DNA of 64,000 bases from Pseudomonas hunanensis (lineage in GTDB: Bacteria; Pseudomonadota; Gammaproteobacteria; Pseudomonadales; Pseudomonadaceae): positions 124,001 to 188,000 of the forward strand of contig NZ_QJRC01000084.1 in NCBI RefSeq assembly GCF_013393325.1, in the 5' to 3' direction. A model generated the notes under the pieces. It was given only the letters and a program-made list of their open reading frames with translations. It ran no database searches and had not been told where the DNA came from. Shown here in pieces: positions 17,286 through 28,675 of this stretch (positions are counted from its first letter, which is position 1; each line of letters starts with the position of its first letter). The position numbers and the translations under genes are program-made.

Positions 17286-19855
17286 GACTTGCTCTTGCTC
17301 TTGCGTGGCGCGCCGGACTTCGGCGGGCCTTTACGGTGCTTGGTCGGTTTGCCGGACGGTTTGCCACCTTTTTCCGCCTTGCTGCCAGCGCTGCTGCGCG
17401 CGTCGGTCATCAGGGCTTTTTTCATCTCGCGGCTTTTACGCACTTCAGCATTGCGCTGCACAGCATCCTTGGGGAAATACGCTTCGGACGCTTCGCTTTT
17501 GCGGCTGCGCGGCTTGGGCGTGGCTTTCGCTTCGGCAACCGGCGGCTGCTCGGCCTTTTCGGTAGCCTGTGCGGCGCCGCGCTGCTTGCGGCCGATCGGT
17601 GCGGCGAGGGTCTTGTCCGACACTTCGAAGTCGATCTTGCGCTCGTCCAGATCGACGCGCATGACCTTGACTTCGATGGTGTCGCCCAGGCGGAAGCTGC
17701 GCCCTGTGCGCTCGCCGGACAGGCGGTGATGCACCGGGTCGAAGTGGTAATAGTCGCCCGGCAGCGCACTGACGTGCACCAGGCCTTCCACATAGATATC
17801 GGTCAGCTCGACGAACAGGCCGAAGCCGGTCACCGCAGTGATCACACCCGGGAACGTCTCGCCCACACGGTCCTTCATGAACTCGCACTTGAGCCAGTTG
17901 ACCACGTCACGGGTGGCCTCGTCGGCCCGGCGCTCGGTCATCGAGCACTGTTCGCCGAGTTGCTCCAGGGTGTTTTCGTCGTACGGGTAGATACGCGCCT
18001 TGGGGATACTCATGGCACCGGCACGCTTGACGTGCGGGGTATCTACCTTGGAACGGATGATGCTGCGGATGGCGCGGTGCACCAGCAGGTCCGGGTAACG
18101 GCGGATCGGCGAGGTAAAGTGGGTGTACGCCTCGTAGTTCAAGCCAAAGTGGCCGTTGTTCTCGGTGCTGTACACCGCCTGGCTCAGCGAGCGCAGCATG
18201 ACGGTCTGAATCAGGTGGAAGTCCGGGCGCCCGGCGATGCTCGCCAGCAGAGCCTGGTAGTCCTTCGGCGACGGGTCCTTGCCCTTGTGCAGGCTCAGGC
18301 CCAGCTCACCCAGGAAGGCGCGCAGCTTTTCCAGGCGCTCCGGCGGCGGGCCGTCGTGCACGCGGTACAGGGCTGGCACGCCATGCTTCTGCAGGAACTC
18401 GGCGGTGGCCACGTTGGCCGCCAGCATGCATTCCTCGATCAGCTTGTGGGCATCATTGCGTACGGTCGGGCGAATTTCCGCGATCTTGCGCTGGTCACCG
18501 AAGATGATGCGGGTTTCCTGGGTTTCGAAGTCGATGGCACCACGCGTATGACGCGCATCCACCAGCACCTTGTACAGGTTGTACAGGTTCTTCAGGTCCG
18601 GCACGACTTCCTTGTACTCTTCGCGCAGCGCTTTGCCCTCACGGGTACGGGCGTGCTCGAGCATGCTGCTGACCTTGTTGTAGGTCAGGCGGGCGTGAGA
18701 GTGGATCACGCCTTCGTAGAACTGATAGTCGACCATCTGGCCGGCTTTGTTCATGGTCATTTCACAAACCATGGCCAACCGGTCGACATGCGGGTTCAGC
18801 GAGCACAGGCCGTTGGACAGCTCTTCGGGGAGCATCGGCACCACACGCTCGGGGAAGTACACCGAGTTGCCGCGCTGCTGGGCTTCGACATCCAGGGCCG
18901 AGCCCAGGCGCACGTAGCTGGAAACGTCGGCAATGGCCACGTACAGACGCCAGCCACCGGAGAACAGGCGCAGCTTGCCCAGGGGCTCGCAATAAACGGC
19001 ATCGTCGAAGTCGCGGGCGTCTTCACCATCAATGGTGACGAACGGCAGATGGCGCAGGTCGACGCGCTTCTCTTTATCCTTCTCCTCGACTTCGGAGCGG
19101 AACTTGCGTGCTTCCTTGACCACATCAGCAGGCCAGACGTGCGGGATGTCGTAGCTGCGCAGGGCTACGTCGATTTCCATGCCTGGGGCCATGTAGTTAC
19201 CGATGACCTCGACCACATCGCCTTGCGGCTGGAAGCGCGGGGTTGGCCAGTGGGTGATCTTGATTTCGACGAACTGACCGATCTTGGCACCGCCGTTACG
19301 CCCGGCGGTCACCAGCACTTCCTGCTGGATCTTCGGGTTGTCCGGCGTCACGTAGCCAATGCCGCCTTCTTCGAAATAGCGACCGACCACGCTCTCATGG
19401 GCGCGGGAAATGACCTCGACGATCACCCCTTCACGGCGCCCACGGCGGTCTGTGCCGGAAACCCGCGCCAACGCGCGGTCGCCATCGAAGGCCAGACGCA
19501 TCTGCGACGGGCCAAGGAACAGGTCATCACTGCCATCATCGGGGATGAGGAAACCAAAACCGTCGCGGTGGCCGGAGATACGGCCGCAGATCAGGTCCAG
19601 CTTGTCCACCGGGGCATAAGTGCCGCGCCGGGTATAGATAAGCTGGCCATCGCGCTCCATGGCACGCAGGCGGCGGCGCAGGGCTTCGATCTGGTCTTCC
19701 TCATACAGACCAAACTCTTTCGCCAGCTCCTCGCGGGCAGCGGGTTCGCCACGGTCGGCGAGGCGCTGCAGGATCAGCTCACGGCTGGGAATGGGGTTGT
19801 CGTATTTTTCCGCTTCGCGAGCGGCCTCGGGATCGAGGGATTGCCAATCGGCCAT
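17282..19855 (-). CDS. rnr: Ribonuclease R
   Basis: Processive 3'-5' exoribonuclease that degrades structured RNA and takes part in rRNA quality control and tmRNA-linked decay. It has 857 residues from ATG 19855 (MADWQSLDPEAAREAEK); an upstream in-frame stretch runs through non-coding DNA and is rejected. Order: helix-turn-helix-like N-terminus (about 15-80), cold-shock domains, RNB catalytic domain with GEDARDFDDAV around residue 280 (the metal-binding aspartates), S1 domain around 660-745 with VTGFGLFVELTD, and a Lys/Arg/Ser-rich tail from about 780. Length and tail match gammaproteobacterial RNase R. It is the first gene of the rnr-rlmB pair. Confidence 0.97.
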   Translation of the reverse strand: MADWQSLDPEAAREAEKYDNPIPSRELILQRLADRGEPAAREELAKEFGLYEEDQIEALRRRLRAMERDGQLIYTRRGTYAPVDKLDLICGRISGHRDGFGFLIPDDGSDDLFLGPSQMRLAFDGDRALARVSGTDRRGRREGVIVEVISRAHESVVGRYFEEGGIGYVTPDNPKIQQEVLVTAGRNGGAKIGQFVEIKITHWPTPRFQPQGDVVEVIGNYMAPGMEIDVALRSYDIPHVWPADVVKEARKFRSEVEEKDKEKRVDLRHLPFVTIDGEDARDFDDAVYCEPLGKLRLFSGGWRLYVAIADVSSYVRLGSALDVEAQQRGNSVYFPERVVPMLPEELSNGLCSLNPHVDRLAMVCEMTMNKAGQMVDYQFYEGVIHSHARLTYNKVSSMLEHARTREGKALREEYKEVVPDLKNLYNLYKVLVDARHTRGAIDFETQETRIIFGDQRKIAEIRPTVRNDAHKLIEECMLAANVATAEFLQKHGVPALYRVHDGPPPERLEKLRAFLGELGLSLHKGKDPSPKDYQALLASIAGRPDFHLIQTVMLRSLSQAVYSTENNGHFGLNYEAYTHFTSPIRRYPDLLVHRAIRSIIRSKVDTPHVKRAGAMSIPKARIYPYDENTLEQLGEQCSMTERRADEATRDVVNWLKCEFMKDRVGETFPGVITAVTGFGLFVELTDIYVEGLVHVSALPGDYYHFDPVHHRLSGERTGRSFRLGDTIEVKVMRVDLDERKIDFEVSDKTLAAPIGRKQRGAAQATEKAEQPPVAEAKATPKPRSRKSEASEAYFPKDAVQRNAEVRKSREMKKALMTDARSSAGSKAEKGGKPSGKPTKHRKGPPKSGAPRKSKSKS

Positions 19856-20018
19856 CAGAAGGGGTTCACCTTGGGGTATATAGATAGGAATTCTGGCATA
19901 GGCGTATTGAAACCGGAAATGTCTGCCTTGGACAGCCCCCGCTGCAGTGCATAGACAGCCGTAATAGGCCTGTGGAATCAACAAGTTGAATTTTTTGAAT
20001 TTTTTTTTGATTGGGGGC

Positions 20019-20047
20019 TTTACAGCCTTGGGGAGCGTCCGTATAGT
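20019..20047 (+). promoter_or_regulatory. Promoter of the tRNA-Leu pair
   Basis: TTTACA (20019-20024), a 17-bp spacer and TATAGT (20042-20047), followed by a GC discriminator gcgcac. The predicted start is about 75 bp before the first tRNA. A T-rich stretch upstream (ttttttttga) could act as an UP-like element. Confidence 0.7.
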
Positions 20048-20127
20048 GCGCACCACAACGACGGACAACCCCGAAGTTGTAGTAGAGATGAACGGCGCTG
20101 TAAAGCATCTTGTAATCTCGAATGTGT

Positions 20128-20214
20128 GCCCAGGTGGCGGAATTGGTAGACGCGCTGGTTTCAGGTATCAGTGACCGCAAGGTCGTGGAAGTTCGAGTCT
20201 TCTCCTGGGCACCA
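20128..20214 (+). tRNA. tRNA-Leu (anticodon CAG), copy 1
   Basis: An 87-nt class II tRNA with encoded CCA. The acceptor stem GCCCAGG pairs with CCTGGGC, the D-loop has GGTAGAC, and the anticodon arm CTGGT-TTCAGGT-ATCAG presents CAG for CUG codons. The long variable arm TGACCGCAAGGTCG is typical of leucine tRNAs. The T-arm contains GTTCGAGTC. CUG is the dominant leucine codon of this genome. It is identical to the copy 88 nt downstream. Confidence 0.97.
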
Positions 20215-20302
20215 AATATTTTCAAGTAACAGATGACCAAGGATCTGTTACTACTGTGTGAAAGCGAACGATAGTCGCCTTCTGCAGATGATGTAAAGCT
20301 TT

Positions 20303-20389
20303 GCCCAGGTGGCGGAATTGGTAGACGCGCTGGTTTCAGGTATCAGTGACCGCAAGGTCGTGGAAGTTCGAGTCTTCTCCTGGGCACCA
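20303..20389 (+). tRNA. tRNA-Leu (anticodon CAG), copy 2
   Basis: Second tRNA, identical over all 87 positions including CCA, in the same transcript unit. The 88-nt spacer between copies is not itself duplicated. A strong terminator follows after 8 nt. Confidence 0.97.
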
Positions 20390-20397
20390 TACAAAAA

Positions 20398-20423
20398 CCC
20401 ACTAGCTTGCTAGTGGGTTTTTT
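20398..20423 (+). terminator. Rho-independent terminator of the tRNA-Leu operon
   Basis: cccactagc, a tt loop and gctagtggg form a 9-bp stem followed by six T residues. It is placed directly after the second tRNA. Confidence 0.92.
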
Positions 20424-20588
20424 CTTGCCTGCGTTTTGTGCATCCCTCCCCTTTCGGCCATTGGTGCAAACCCATTTCGACGGTTACACCATCGTCTGAC
20501 CATGAATTTCTCGTCACCCGGCCACTTGAGAAACGATTTCGTTTACCATTGTTTCCAAATATGTAGCCGTAAGCGAGGAAGTACCCGC

Positions 20589-21602
20589 ATGACGATCCGC
20601 CCGCAACCGCTGATGCGCACCTTGGCCGCCGCCGTGCTGAGCCTGGTCATCGGCGCTCCGGCCGCCATGGCAGACGCACCGGTCAGCCTGACCATGTACA
20701 ACGGTCAGCACAAGGAAATCGGCGAAGCCATCGCCAAGGCCTACGAGGCCAAGACCGGTATTCATATCGACATCCGCAAGGGCAGCAGCAACCAGCTGGC
20801 CAGCCAGATCATCGAGGAAGGCGACCGTTCGCCGGCCGACATCATCTACACCGAAGAGTCCCCACCCCTGAACAACCTGGGCGAACTGGGCCTGCTGGCG
20901 AAGATCGACGACGCCACCGCGAACATGATGCCCAAGGAGTACGTTGGCGCCAACGGCACCTGGATGGGTATCACGGCCCGTACGCGCATCGTGGTGTACA
21001 ACCCGAAGAAGGTCGACGAAAAAGACCTGCCAACCACGGTGATGGACTTCGCCAACCCTGAGTGGGAAGGCCGCGTCGGCTACGTGCCCACCAGTGGTGC
21101 GTTCCAGGAGCAGGCCGTGGCCATTCTGAAGATGCATGGCCGCGAAGCCACCGAAGAATGGCTGACCGGCCTGAAAGCTTTCGGCAAGACCTACACCAAC
21201 AACATGGTCGCCCTCAAAGCCGTGGAAAAAGGCGAAGTGGCGGCGGTCCTGGTGAACAATTACTACTGGTACGCGCTTGAACGCGAGCGCGGCAAGCTGG
21301 ACACCAAGCTCTACTACCTGGCCGACGGCGATGCCGGCAACCTGGTCACCATCTCTGGCGCGGCCGTGGTCAAGGCCAGCAAGCACCCGAAAGAAGCCCA
21401 GGCTCTGCTCAACTGGATGGCCAGCGAAGAGGGCCAACGCGTGATTACCCAGACTACCGCCGAGTACCCGCTGCACAAGGGCATGGTTTCGGACCGTGGC
21501 CTGAAGCCGTTCAACGAGCTGCGCCCGCCGAACATCTCGCCAGCCGACCTGGGTAATGCCGAAGAAGCCATCGAGCTCGAGCGCGAGGTCGGTCTGCTCT
21601 GA
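20589..21602 (+). CDS. Iron(III) ABC transporter substrate-binding protein (FbpA-like)
   Basis: Periplasmic ferric-iron binding protein of 337 residues. The signal peptide runs from MTIRPQPLMRTLAAAVL to about AAMA|DAPVSL. The mature protein has the type II periplasmic fold with YNGQHKEI at the first strand, and the double tyrosine of iron ligation in VNNYYWYALERE. The start ATG 20589 has GAGGA upstream; a longer frame to 20436 runs into the tRNA terminator region and is not used. The 161-bp upstream region holds an inverted repeat aaacga-tt-tcgttt (20531-20544) but no recognisable Fur box. Substrate iron is inferred from the family; thiamine- or polyamine-binding relatives are less likely. 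Confidence 0.85.
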   Translation: MTIRPQPLMRTLAAAVLSLVIGAPAAMADAPVSLTMYNGQHKEIGEAIAKAYEAKTGIHIDIRKGSSNQLASQIIEEGDRSPADIIYTEESPPLNNLGELGLLAKIDDATANMMPKEYVGANGTWMGITARTRIVVYNPKKVDEKDLPTTVMDFANPEWEGRVGYVPTSGAFQEQAVAILKMHGREATEEWLTGLKAFGKTYTNNMVALKAVEKGEVAAVLVNNYYWYALERERGKLDTKLYYLADGDAGNLVTISGAAVVKASKHPKEAQALLNWMASEEGQRVITQTTAEYPLHKGMVSDRGLKPFNELRPPNISPADLGNAEEAIELEREVGLL

Positions 21603-23167
21603 TGACTGCCGCTCTGTCCGAACCGGCGCCGGTACGCTTCGTTCCGCGCCGCAAGCGCCCGTCCATCTGGGTGGTGCTGCCTGTGCTGTTCCTGGTGGCG
21701 ATGAGCTTGCTGCCACTGGCTTACGTCGCCATCAAAGCCTGGGAAGCAGGCTGGCGCGAAGCCTTGCACCTGCTGTGGCGGCCCTTTGTCTGGGGGCTGA
21801 TGCGCAACACCCTGATGCTGATGGTCGGGGTGACACTGACCTGCATGGTGGTCGGCCTGGCGCTGGCCTGGTTGCTGGAGCGCAGCAACCTGGCCGGCCG
21901 TCGGCTGTGGGGCGTGGTGTTGTGCCTGCCGTTCGCCGTGCCATCGTTCGTCAGCAGCTTCACTTGGGTGTCGCTGAGCTCGGACTTCGAAGGCCTTGGT
22001 GGGGCGATCATGGTCATGGCCCTGTCCAAGTATCCGCTGGTGTTCCTGCCCGTTGCCGCGACCCTGCGCAACCTCGACACCTCGCTTGAGGAATCGGCGC
22101 GCACCCTGGGCTGCAGCCGCTGGGGCGTGTTCAGCAAGGTCACCCTGCCACTGCTTTGGCCGTCGATGCTCGGCGGTGCGCTACTGATTGCCCTGCATAT
22201 GCTGGTGGAGTTTGGCGCGCTGTCGATCCTAGGCCTGCAGACGTTCACCACGGCCATCTACCAGCAGTTCGAACTGGAGTTCAGCAATGCCAACGCGGCC
22301 ATGCTGTCTGCTGTGCTGCTGGCGATGTGCCTGGTGATGCTGTGGTTGGAACTGCGCGTACGCGGCAAAGCCCGCCATGTGCGCATCGGCCAAGGCGTAG
22401 CGCGGCGCGCGCAACCCTTGCGGCTGCGGGGTTGGGCGGTGCTGGCGCAGCTGTTCTGCATTGGCTTGGCAGTGCTGGGCAGCGGTATTCCGCTGGCCAT
22501 GCTCGGCTACTGGCTTAGCGTCGGTTCATCGGCAGCGTTCCCGGTGGCAGCCATTTCCAAGGCGCTGTTCACTTCGCTGTCGGTGTCACTTGGCGGTGCA
22601 GGTTTCTGTGTGTTGCTGGCCCTGCCGATCAGCTTCCTGGTGGTACGTTACAAAGGTCGCCTGGCGATCTGGGCCGAGCGCCTGCCGTACCTGTTGCACG
22701 CCCTCCCCGGCCTAGTGATTGCCCTGACCTTGGTGTTCTTCGCCCTGCACTACGTGCCGGCGCTGTACCAGACCACGGCATTGCTGCTGCTGGCTTATGC
22801 GCTGCTCTTCTTGCCATTGGCCCAGTCGCCAGTGCGCACCGCGCTGAACAAGGCCTCGCCGACGCTGGAGGAAGCCGCGCGCACGCTGGGTGCCAACAGC
22901 TTCGCGGCGTTCTGCCGGGTGACCTTGCCAATCATCTTCCCAGCCATGGCGGCAGCGTTTGCGCTGGTGTTCCTGGATGCCATGAAAGAGCTGACCGCTA
23001 CCCTGCTACTGAGCCCGACCGGGATGACCACCCTGGCGACCGAGGTATGGGCACACACCGCCAACGTCGAATTCGCCGCAGCGGCGCCTTATGCGGCATT
23101 GCTGATTGTGGTGTCGGGGCTGCCGGTTTATCTGCTGACCACGCGGATGTACCTGAACAAGGCATGA
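21602..23167 (+). CDS. Iron(III) ABC transporter permease (FbpB-like, fused two-domain)
   Basis: Inner-membrane permease of 521 residues with about twelve hydrophobic segments and two BPD_transp_1 domains. Each half carries the EAA coupling loop: ESARTLGCSRWGVFSKVTLP in the first and EAARTLGANSFAAFCRVTLP in the second. This internal duplication is typical of FbpB/SfuB ferric transporters. Its ATG overlaps the stop of the binding-protein gene by one base (TGATG). No ATPase gene follows; the next gene is on the other strand. Confidence 0.88.
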   Translation: MTAALSEPAPVRFVPRRKRPSIWVVLPVLFLVAMSLLPLAYVAIKAWEAGWREALHLLWRPFVWGLMRNTLMLMVGVTLTCMVVGLALAWLLERSNLAGRRLWGVVLCLPFAVPSFVSSFTWVSLSSDFEGLGGAIMVMALSKYPLVFLPVAATLRNLDTSLEESARTLGCSRWGVFSKVTLPLLWPSMLGGALLIALHMLVEFGALSILGLQTFTTAIYQQFELEFSNANAAMLSAVLLAMCLVMLWLELRVRGKARHVRIGQGVARRAQPLRLRGWAVLAQLFCIGLAVLGSGIPLAMLGYWLSVGSSAAFPVAAISKALFTSLSVSLGGAGFCVLLALPISFLVVRYKGRLAIWAERLPYLLHALPGLVIALTLVFFALHYVPALYQTTALLLLAYALLFLPLAQSPVRTALNKASPTLEEAARTLGANSFAAFCRVTLPIIFPAMAAAFALVFLDAMKELTATLLLSPTGMTTLATEVWAHTANVEFAAAAPYAALLIVVSGLPVYLLTTRMYLNKA

Positions 23168-23217
23168 GTCGTGTAGCCCTCATCACCTGCAAGGCAGCGA
23201 TGAGGGCACCCCAGCCA

Positions 23218-23688
23218 TCACGCGATATTGCGCAGCATGCGCCGCACGATTGGCCCGTGAGCCATGCCGACAGGCAGCATGTAGTAGCGACCGAAACGAT
23301 TGAAGCACTGCACCGAGGTGGTGACGCTAAGGCGCTGCCGGCCTTGCTCTGCTTCATCCAGGTCCATGCTCACCATGACCGCCAAGTGCGTGTCACGTGA
23401 AGTCAGGACCAGTTGCTGGTCGCTGATCGCCTCAACGGTGAAGAAATCCAGAAGCCCACCCACTACCGGAGCCCGCTCGGGGTTAAGTGACGAGAAGCCG
23501 TGGATAGCAGCGACGTTGAACCGGCGCGAGATGAAGTCGCGCAGGCGGAAGGCTGCAGCCAACCAGCCCGGCACGTCCGAGGTCATGGCGTAATAGGCCT
23601 TGATGGCAGTCATTGGCGCAGTGACGTTTATGCCATCGCTATGAAGAAAATCCAGCTCCGCCGGAGCGGCGACCAGTTGGGCGGACAT
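23218..23688 (-). CDS. DUF2867 domain protein
   Basis: A 156-residue soluble protein beginning MSAQLVAAPAELDFLHSDGI. The pattern fits the DUF2867 family (segments DVPGWLAAAFRLRDFI, DQQLVLTSRDTHL, CFNRFGRYYMLPVGMAHGPIVRRML), whose function is unknown and which also occurs as a C-terminal part of some SDR-type proteins. AGGAG lies 6 nt before ATG 23688; a TTG two codons upstream is less likely. It stands alone, convergent with the permease gene and upstream of the chemoreceptor on the same strand. Confidence 0.75.
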   Translation of the reverse strand: MSAQLVAAPAELDFLHSDGINVTAPMTAIKAYYAMTSDVPGWLAAAFRLRDFISRRFNVAAIHGFSSLNPERAPVVGGLLDFFTVEAISDQQLVLTSRDTHLAVMVSMDLDEAEQGRQRLSVTTSVQCFNRFGRYYMLPVGMAHGPIVRRMLRNIA

Positions 23689-23777
23689 GAACAACTCCTT
23701 TTGTCACGTGTCGCCGCCATCATAGCAATGCCGCCCACGGAGTAACGGCCCTGTGTGCCGCTCCCACAACGCTCACC

Positions 23778-25712
23778 TTATGCCCTGAATTGTCCCAGGC
23801 TTGCCCGCAACTGCGCCGCCAAGTCATCCAGCACCTTGCTGCTGGCCGTGGTCTGCATCACCACCTCAGCCGAGCGCTCAGCCTGGGCATGGATGGTTTC
23901 CACCCGGCCACGCACCGCCTGCGCGCCATTCGCCTGCTGCTCAGCAGCGCGGGTAGCAAGGCCAATGGCCGCATGCACCTGCTCGACCGCCGCCTGCACC
24001 GACTGTTGCCGGCGTTCGTTGTCACGCAGCACCAGCAACCCTTCGCTGGCCTTGAGCCCGGCCTGGCTGATAGTCGCCACTGCTTCCTTGGCGCCCTTCT
24101 GCAACGCGGCAATATGCGCCTGGATATCCCCGGTGGAGCTTTGCGTCTTGCTCGCCAGCGCCCGCACTTCGTCGGCTACCACGGCAAAACCGCGCCCGGT
24201 TTCACCAGCTCGGGCCGCCTCGATGGCAGCATTCAAGGCCAACAGATTGGTCTGCTCGGCGATGCCATGGATCACTGTCAGCACCACTTCGATCTGCTCA
24301 CTCTGCTTGGCCAGCCGCTCGATCACCTGGGAGCCGGTATTCACTTGCCCGGCCAGGTTCTCGATCAAGCCGGCGAGCTGGGTCGAGGTGCGACTGTTCT
24401 CGTCAGTGGCCTGGCGGATATCCACCACCTGCTGCAAGGCCGCCTGCATCGCATGGCTTTCGGCCTGAGCCTCATCGGCCATGCTCGACAGGTCACGCAG
24501 GCTGGCCGCCACTTCATCGCGCTGCAGCGCAGCAGCGGCATCGGCACCCGCATTGCGCTGGGCCATTGCACCAATTTCCACGCCGGTGCGCTGCGCCACT
24601 TCACCCGCCTCGCGCACGATCGGTTGCAGCTTGTCGACAAAGCGGTTCACCGCCGAGGCCATGTCGCCAATTTCATCGCGGCTGTCGAGCGGCACGCGCT
24701 TGGTCAGGTCACCTTCACCGGCCGCCAGATCGTCCAAGGCGCCAATTAACAAACGCAGCTTGCTCAACACTCGACGACCCAGCACTAAAGCCACCACCAA
24801 CAGTACGCCCAGGCCAACCAGCACCAGGCCCAGACCGATGCGCCAGCGCAGCTCGGCGGCGGCTTCGCGCACGGTCTGCGCGGTATTGGCCTGCATTGCG
24901 GCCGCGCTGCCTTGGGCTTTCTCCAGGCGTTCGCGCAGGGTCTTGCCACTGTCGGCAGCAGCGCCGACCAGGCTGTCACCAACCAGCTGTTCACCACTGG
25001 CGATCAGTGCCGCAAAGCGTTGATCCAGGGCTTTGAGCTCCTGATCGATACCGGCCGTGGAAACCCCCATCACCACCTTGCCGATTTCTGCGCCATTGGG
25101 GTTGATCGAGGCTTCGACAAAGTACACCGCCGGGTCGCGCCGGGCGGCATCGATCACCTTGTCCAGCGCACGCTCGCCTTGGCCCTTTTCCATCAGCGCC
25201 TGATTGATCGGGTTTTGCCGGTTGAGGTAGCGGGTCAGGTGCTGGCCCTGGGCGTCGTCGTACACCACGAACAGCACGTTAGGGTTGCGCTGGGCGCGCC
25301 GGGCGAAGTCGGAGAGTACCGGCACATCGTTGTCCCAGATCGCCCTAGGCGCAACCGAAGCCAGTAGCTCGGCCATGTCGTTGGCGGAGTCCTTGAGGTT
25401 CTTTTCCAGGGTGTTGCGCAGTTGCTGCTGTTCGCTTTGCAGGCGTTCCGACAACCCTGCACTCAGGCGCTGACGGGTGCTGCTGGACAGGCCGTCGAGC
25501 CCCGTGCGCACATCTTGCCCAGCTTGCTCCAGGTCGCTGGCGAGCTGGCGGCTGTCATTGCCCAGGCGCTCGCCAAGGTCGGCCTCCAGAGCAGTGACTG
25601 TGCTTCGGGTAAGCGCAACGGCCACCAGCACCTGCACCAAAAGAGCGATACCAAGGGCAACAAACACAGGCCGCAAGAGGCGGCTTCGTAACAGTGAGAG
25701 GATGGCAGACAC
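23778..25712 (-). CDS. Methyl-accepting chemotaxis protein
   Basis: Transmembrane chemoreceptor of 644 residues. The GTG start at 25712 has GAGGG upstream and gives [17 protein letters not shown]; an in-frame extension of 33 codons has no membrane-protein signature. Helix 1 is at about 13-34, a largely helical periplasmic sensor at 35-288, and helix 2 at about 290-315 ([20 protein letters not shown]). HAMP ([21 protein letters not shown]) and the signalling domain follow, with the hairpin tip [19 protein letters not shown] near 485-505. There is no C-terminal CheR-binding pentapeptide. The sensor has an [20 protein letters not shown] segment but no ligand motif I recognise. Confidence 0.92.
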   Translation of the reverse strand: MSAILSLLRSRLLRPVFVALGIALLVQVLVAVALTRSTVTALEADLGERLGNDSRQLASDLEQAGQDVRTGLDGLSSSTRQRLSAGLSERLQSEQQQLRNTLEKNLKDSANDMAELLASVAPRAIWDNDVPVLSDFARRAQRNPNVLFVVYDDAQGQHLTRYLNRQNPINQALMEKGQGERALDKVIDAARRDPAVYFVEASINPNGAEIGKVVMGVSTAGIDQELKALDQRFAALIASGEQLVGDSLVGAAADSGKTLRERLEKAQGSAAAMQANTAQTVREAAAELRWRIGLGLVLVGLGVLLVVALVLGRRVLSKLRLLIGALDDLAAGEGDLTKRVPLDSRDEIGDMASAVNRFVDKLQPIVREAGEVAQRTGVEIGAMAQRNAGADAAAALQRDEVAASLRDLSSMADEAQAESHAMQAALQQVVDIRQATDENSRTSTQLAGLIENLAGQVNTGSQVIERLAKQSEQIEVVLTVIHGIAEQTNLLALNAAIEAARAGETGRGFAVVADEVRALASKTQSSTGDIQAHIAALQKGAKEAVATISQAGLKASEGLLVLRDNERRQQSVQAAVEQVHAAIGLATRAAEQQANGAQAVRGRVETIHAQAERSAEVVMQTTASSKVLDDLAAQLRASLGQFRA

Positions 25713-25844
25713 GGTGTAACCCTCGTGTTTTCTGGCGCCACTATTTTGATGGCATCTACAGAAACTTCTTACAGCAAGGGTTGTGCCGGAGGCAGCAGGG
25801 ATAAACGCCAAGGTTCAGCAAGGCGGTTACCTGCCCCACAAATG

Positions 25845-25877
25845 AAAACGCCGCGGCCCCTTTCAGGGCCACGGCGT
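25845..25877 (-). terminator. Terminator after purA
   Basis: acgccg-c-ggccc and gggcc-a-cggcgt pair around a short loop, and on the minus strand the stem is followed by TTTT. It lies 22 bp beyond the purA stop. Confidence 0.8.
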
Positions 25878-25898
25878 CAGATCAGCCTGGAGGGCAGA

Positions 25899-27206
<1,308 letters not shown>

Positions 27207-27247
27207 TCACGCAAACTTGGTTGCCGGCCTGTTGCCGACGCAGAAAC

Positions 27248-28435
27248 TCACTGGGCCAGCGGCAGAACCTGCCAGCGCCCGTCTTGCTGAATCAATTGCC
27301 GATCACAATCCGCCTCGAGAGCAGCACTCAACGGCTGGCCAGGCAAAGCCTGGACCACACGCTGGCCCTCGTTGCGCAACTGGCAGACTTGCTGCCAGAG
27401 GGCCGCGTCGCCACTGTCCGGCATCCAGATGCCGCCCGTAGGCAATACGACCTCCGCTCGCCCCAGTGTGACCAGGGTCTTCAAATCCGTGGAGAAACCG
27501 GTGGCCGGGCGTGCCCGGCCAAAGTCGGCGCCGATGTCGTCGTAGCGCCCGCCCTGGGCGATCGATTGACCCTCGCCCGGCACGAACACGGCGAACACCA
27601 CGCCAGTGTGATAGTTGTAACCGCGCAGTTCGCCGAGGTCGAAGTACAGCGGCAGGTCGGGGTAGCGCGACGCCAGGCGATCAGCGATCGCCAGCAGGTC
27701 GTCCAGCGCCGCCAGCACGCTGGCCGGGGCACGGCCCAGGCGCACGCGGGCGTCGGCCAGCACTTCACGGCCACCGCACAGCTCGACCAGTGCGCGCAGC
27801 ATGTTGCCCAGATCCTTCGGCAGGTCAGCGGTCAGCGCCTGCACTTCATCGACGGCCTTGCGCTGCAGGGCGTCGAACAGCTGCTGCTCGACCGCGCCGG
27901 ACAAGCCGGCAGCACGGGCCAGGCCGCGGTAGATACCGACGTGGCCCAGGTCCATGTGCACGTCCGGCACATCGGTCAGTTGCAGCGTGGCAAGCATCAG
28001 GCTGATGACTTCGACGTCGCTGGTCGGGCTGGCATCGCCATACAGTTCAGCGCCCAACTGGATCGGGCTGCGCGAGGTGGACAGTGCACGCGGCTGAGCG
28101 TGCAGCACGCTGCCGGCATAGCACAGGCGGCTCGGGCCTTCACGGCGCAGGGTATGGGCGTCGATACGCGCCACCTGCGGAGTGAAGTCGGCGCGGAAGC
28201 CCATCAGGCGGCCGGACTGCGGGTCCACTACCTTGAAGGTGCGCTGATCCAGGTCCTGGCCGGCGCCGGTGAGCAGCGACTCCAGGTACTCGATATGCGG
28301 GGTGACGACCAGTTCGTAGCCCCAACTCTGGAACAGGTCCAACACCTGGCGACGCGCGATCTCGATGCGCGCAGCCTCAGGTGGCAGTACTTCCTCGATG
28401 CCATCTGGCAGCAGCCAGCGGTCTACCGTTGCCAT
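27248..28435 (-). CDS. hisZ: ATP phosphoribosyltransferase regulatory subunit HisZ
   Basis: Histidyl-tRNA synthetase paralogue that lacks aminoacylation activity and acts as the regulatory partner of the short-form HisG in histidine synthesis. It has 395 residues from ATG 28435 ([19 protein letters not shown]). The class II core is recognisable by [15 protein letters not shown] (motif 2 region) and by [14 protein letters not shown] at the end. The anticodon-binding domain of HisRS is missing or very reduced, as expected for HisZ. An upstream in-frame extension of 55 codons is not conserved. Confidence 0.95.
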   Translation of the reverse strand: MATVDRWLLPDGIEEVLPPEAARIEIARRQVLDLFQSWGYELVVTPHIEYLESLLTGAGQDLDQRTFKVVDPQSGRLMGFRADFTPQVARIDAHTLRREGPSRLCYAGSVLHAQPRALSTSRSPIQLGAELYGDASPTSDVEVISLMLATLQLTDVPDVHMDLGHVGIYRGLARAAGLSGAVEQQLFDALQRKAVDEVQALTADLPKDLGNMLRALVELCGGREVLADARVRLGRAPASVLAALDDLLAIADRLASRYPDLPLYFDLGELRGYNYHTGVVFAVFVPGEGQSIAQGGRYDDIGADFGRARPATGFSTDLKTLVTLGRAEVVLPTGGIWMPDSGDAALWQQVCQLRNEGQRVVQALPGQPLSAALEADCDRQLIQQDGRWQVLPLAQ

Positions 28436-28616
28436 TACGCCATTTCCCCTCTGGTCCGGGCGGCTTGCCAGCAGGCGAGCCGTCAGTAAAGCCGGTATCG
28501 CGCACAGCAGCGGGCAGCACTGATCCCAGCGCAGCCACCGTACCCGACACCCTCGAATTGCCTTGCGACCTGACCAAACCGTCAACTGGCGCGGTGCCAA
28601 TCAACCTTGCAGACGC

Positions 28617-28640
28617 AAAAAAGCCGGGAAATTTCCCGGC
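28617..28640 (-). terminator. Rho-independent terminator between hflC and hisZ
   Basis: The 18-bp palindrome gccgggaaatttcccggc (28623-28640) is followed on the minus strand by TTTTTT. It separates the hfq-hflXKC operon from hisZ-purA. The remaining 180 bp to hisZ hold that operon's promoter, which I could not place. Confidence 0.9.
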
Positions 28641-28675
28641 TGCCTCATCATACACCCCTTTTCATTCAGGATGCA

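Noticed and set aside
17336..19954. An 872-codon open frame on the plus strand, antisense to rnr
   Set aside because: It mirrors the codon structure of rnr in a high-GC genome, has no ribosome binding site and encodes a His/Ala/Val-rich composition without domains. Similar long mirror frames occur opposite livM, the radical SAM gene, purA, parC and thiC.
20424..20588. Fur box before the iron transporter genes
   Set aside because: No stretch approaches the gataatgataatcattatc pattern; only an unrelated inverted repeat aaacga-tt-tcgttt is present.
25713..25760. FliA-type promoter for the chemoreceptor
   Set aside because: The best match on the minus strand, GTAA-N15-GCCATCAA, agrees with the -10 consensus at only five of eight positions.
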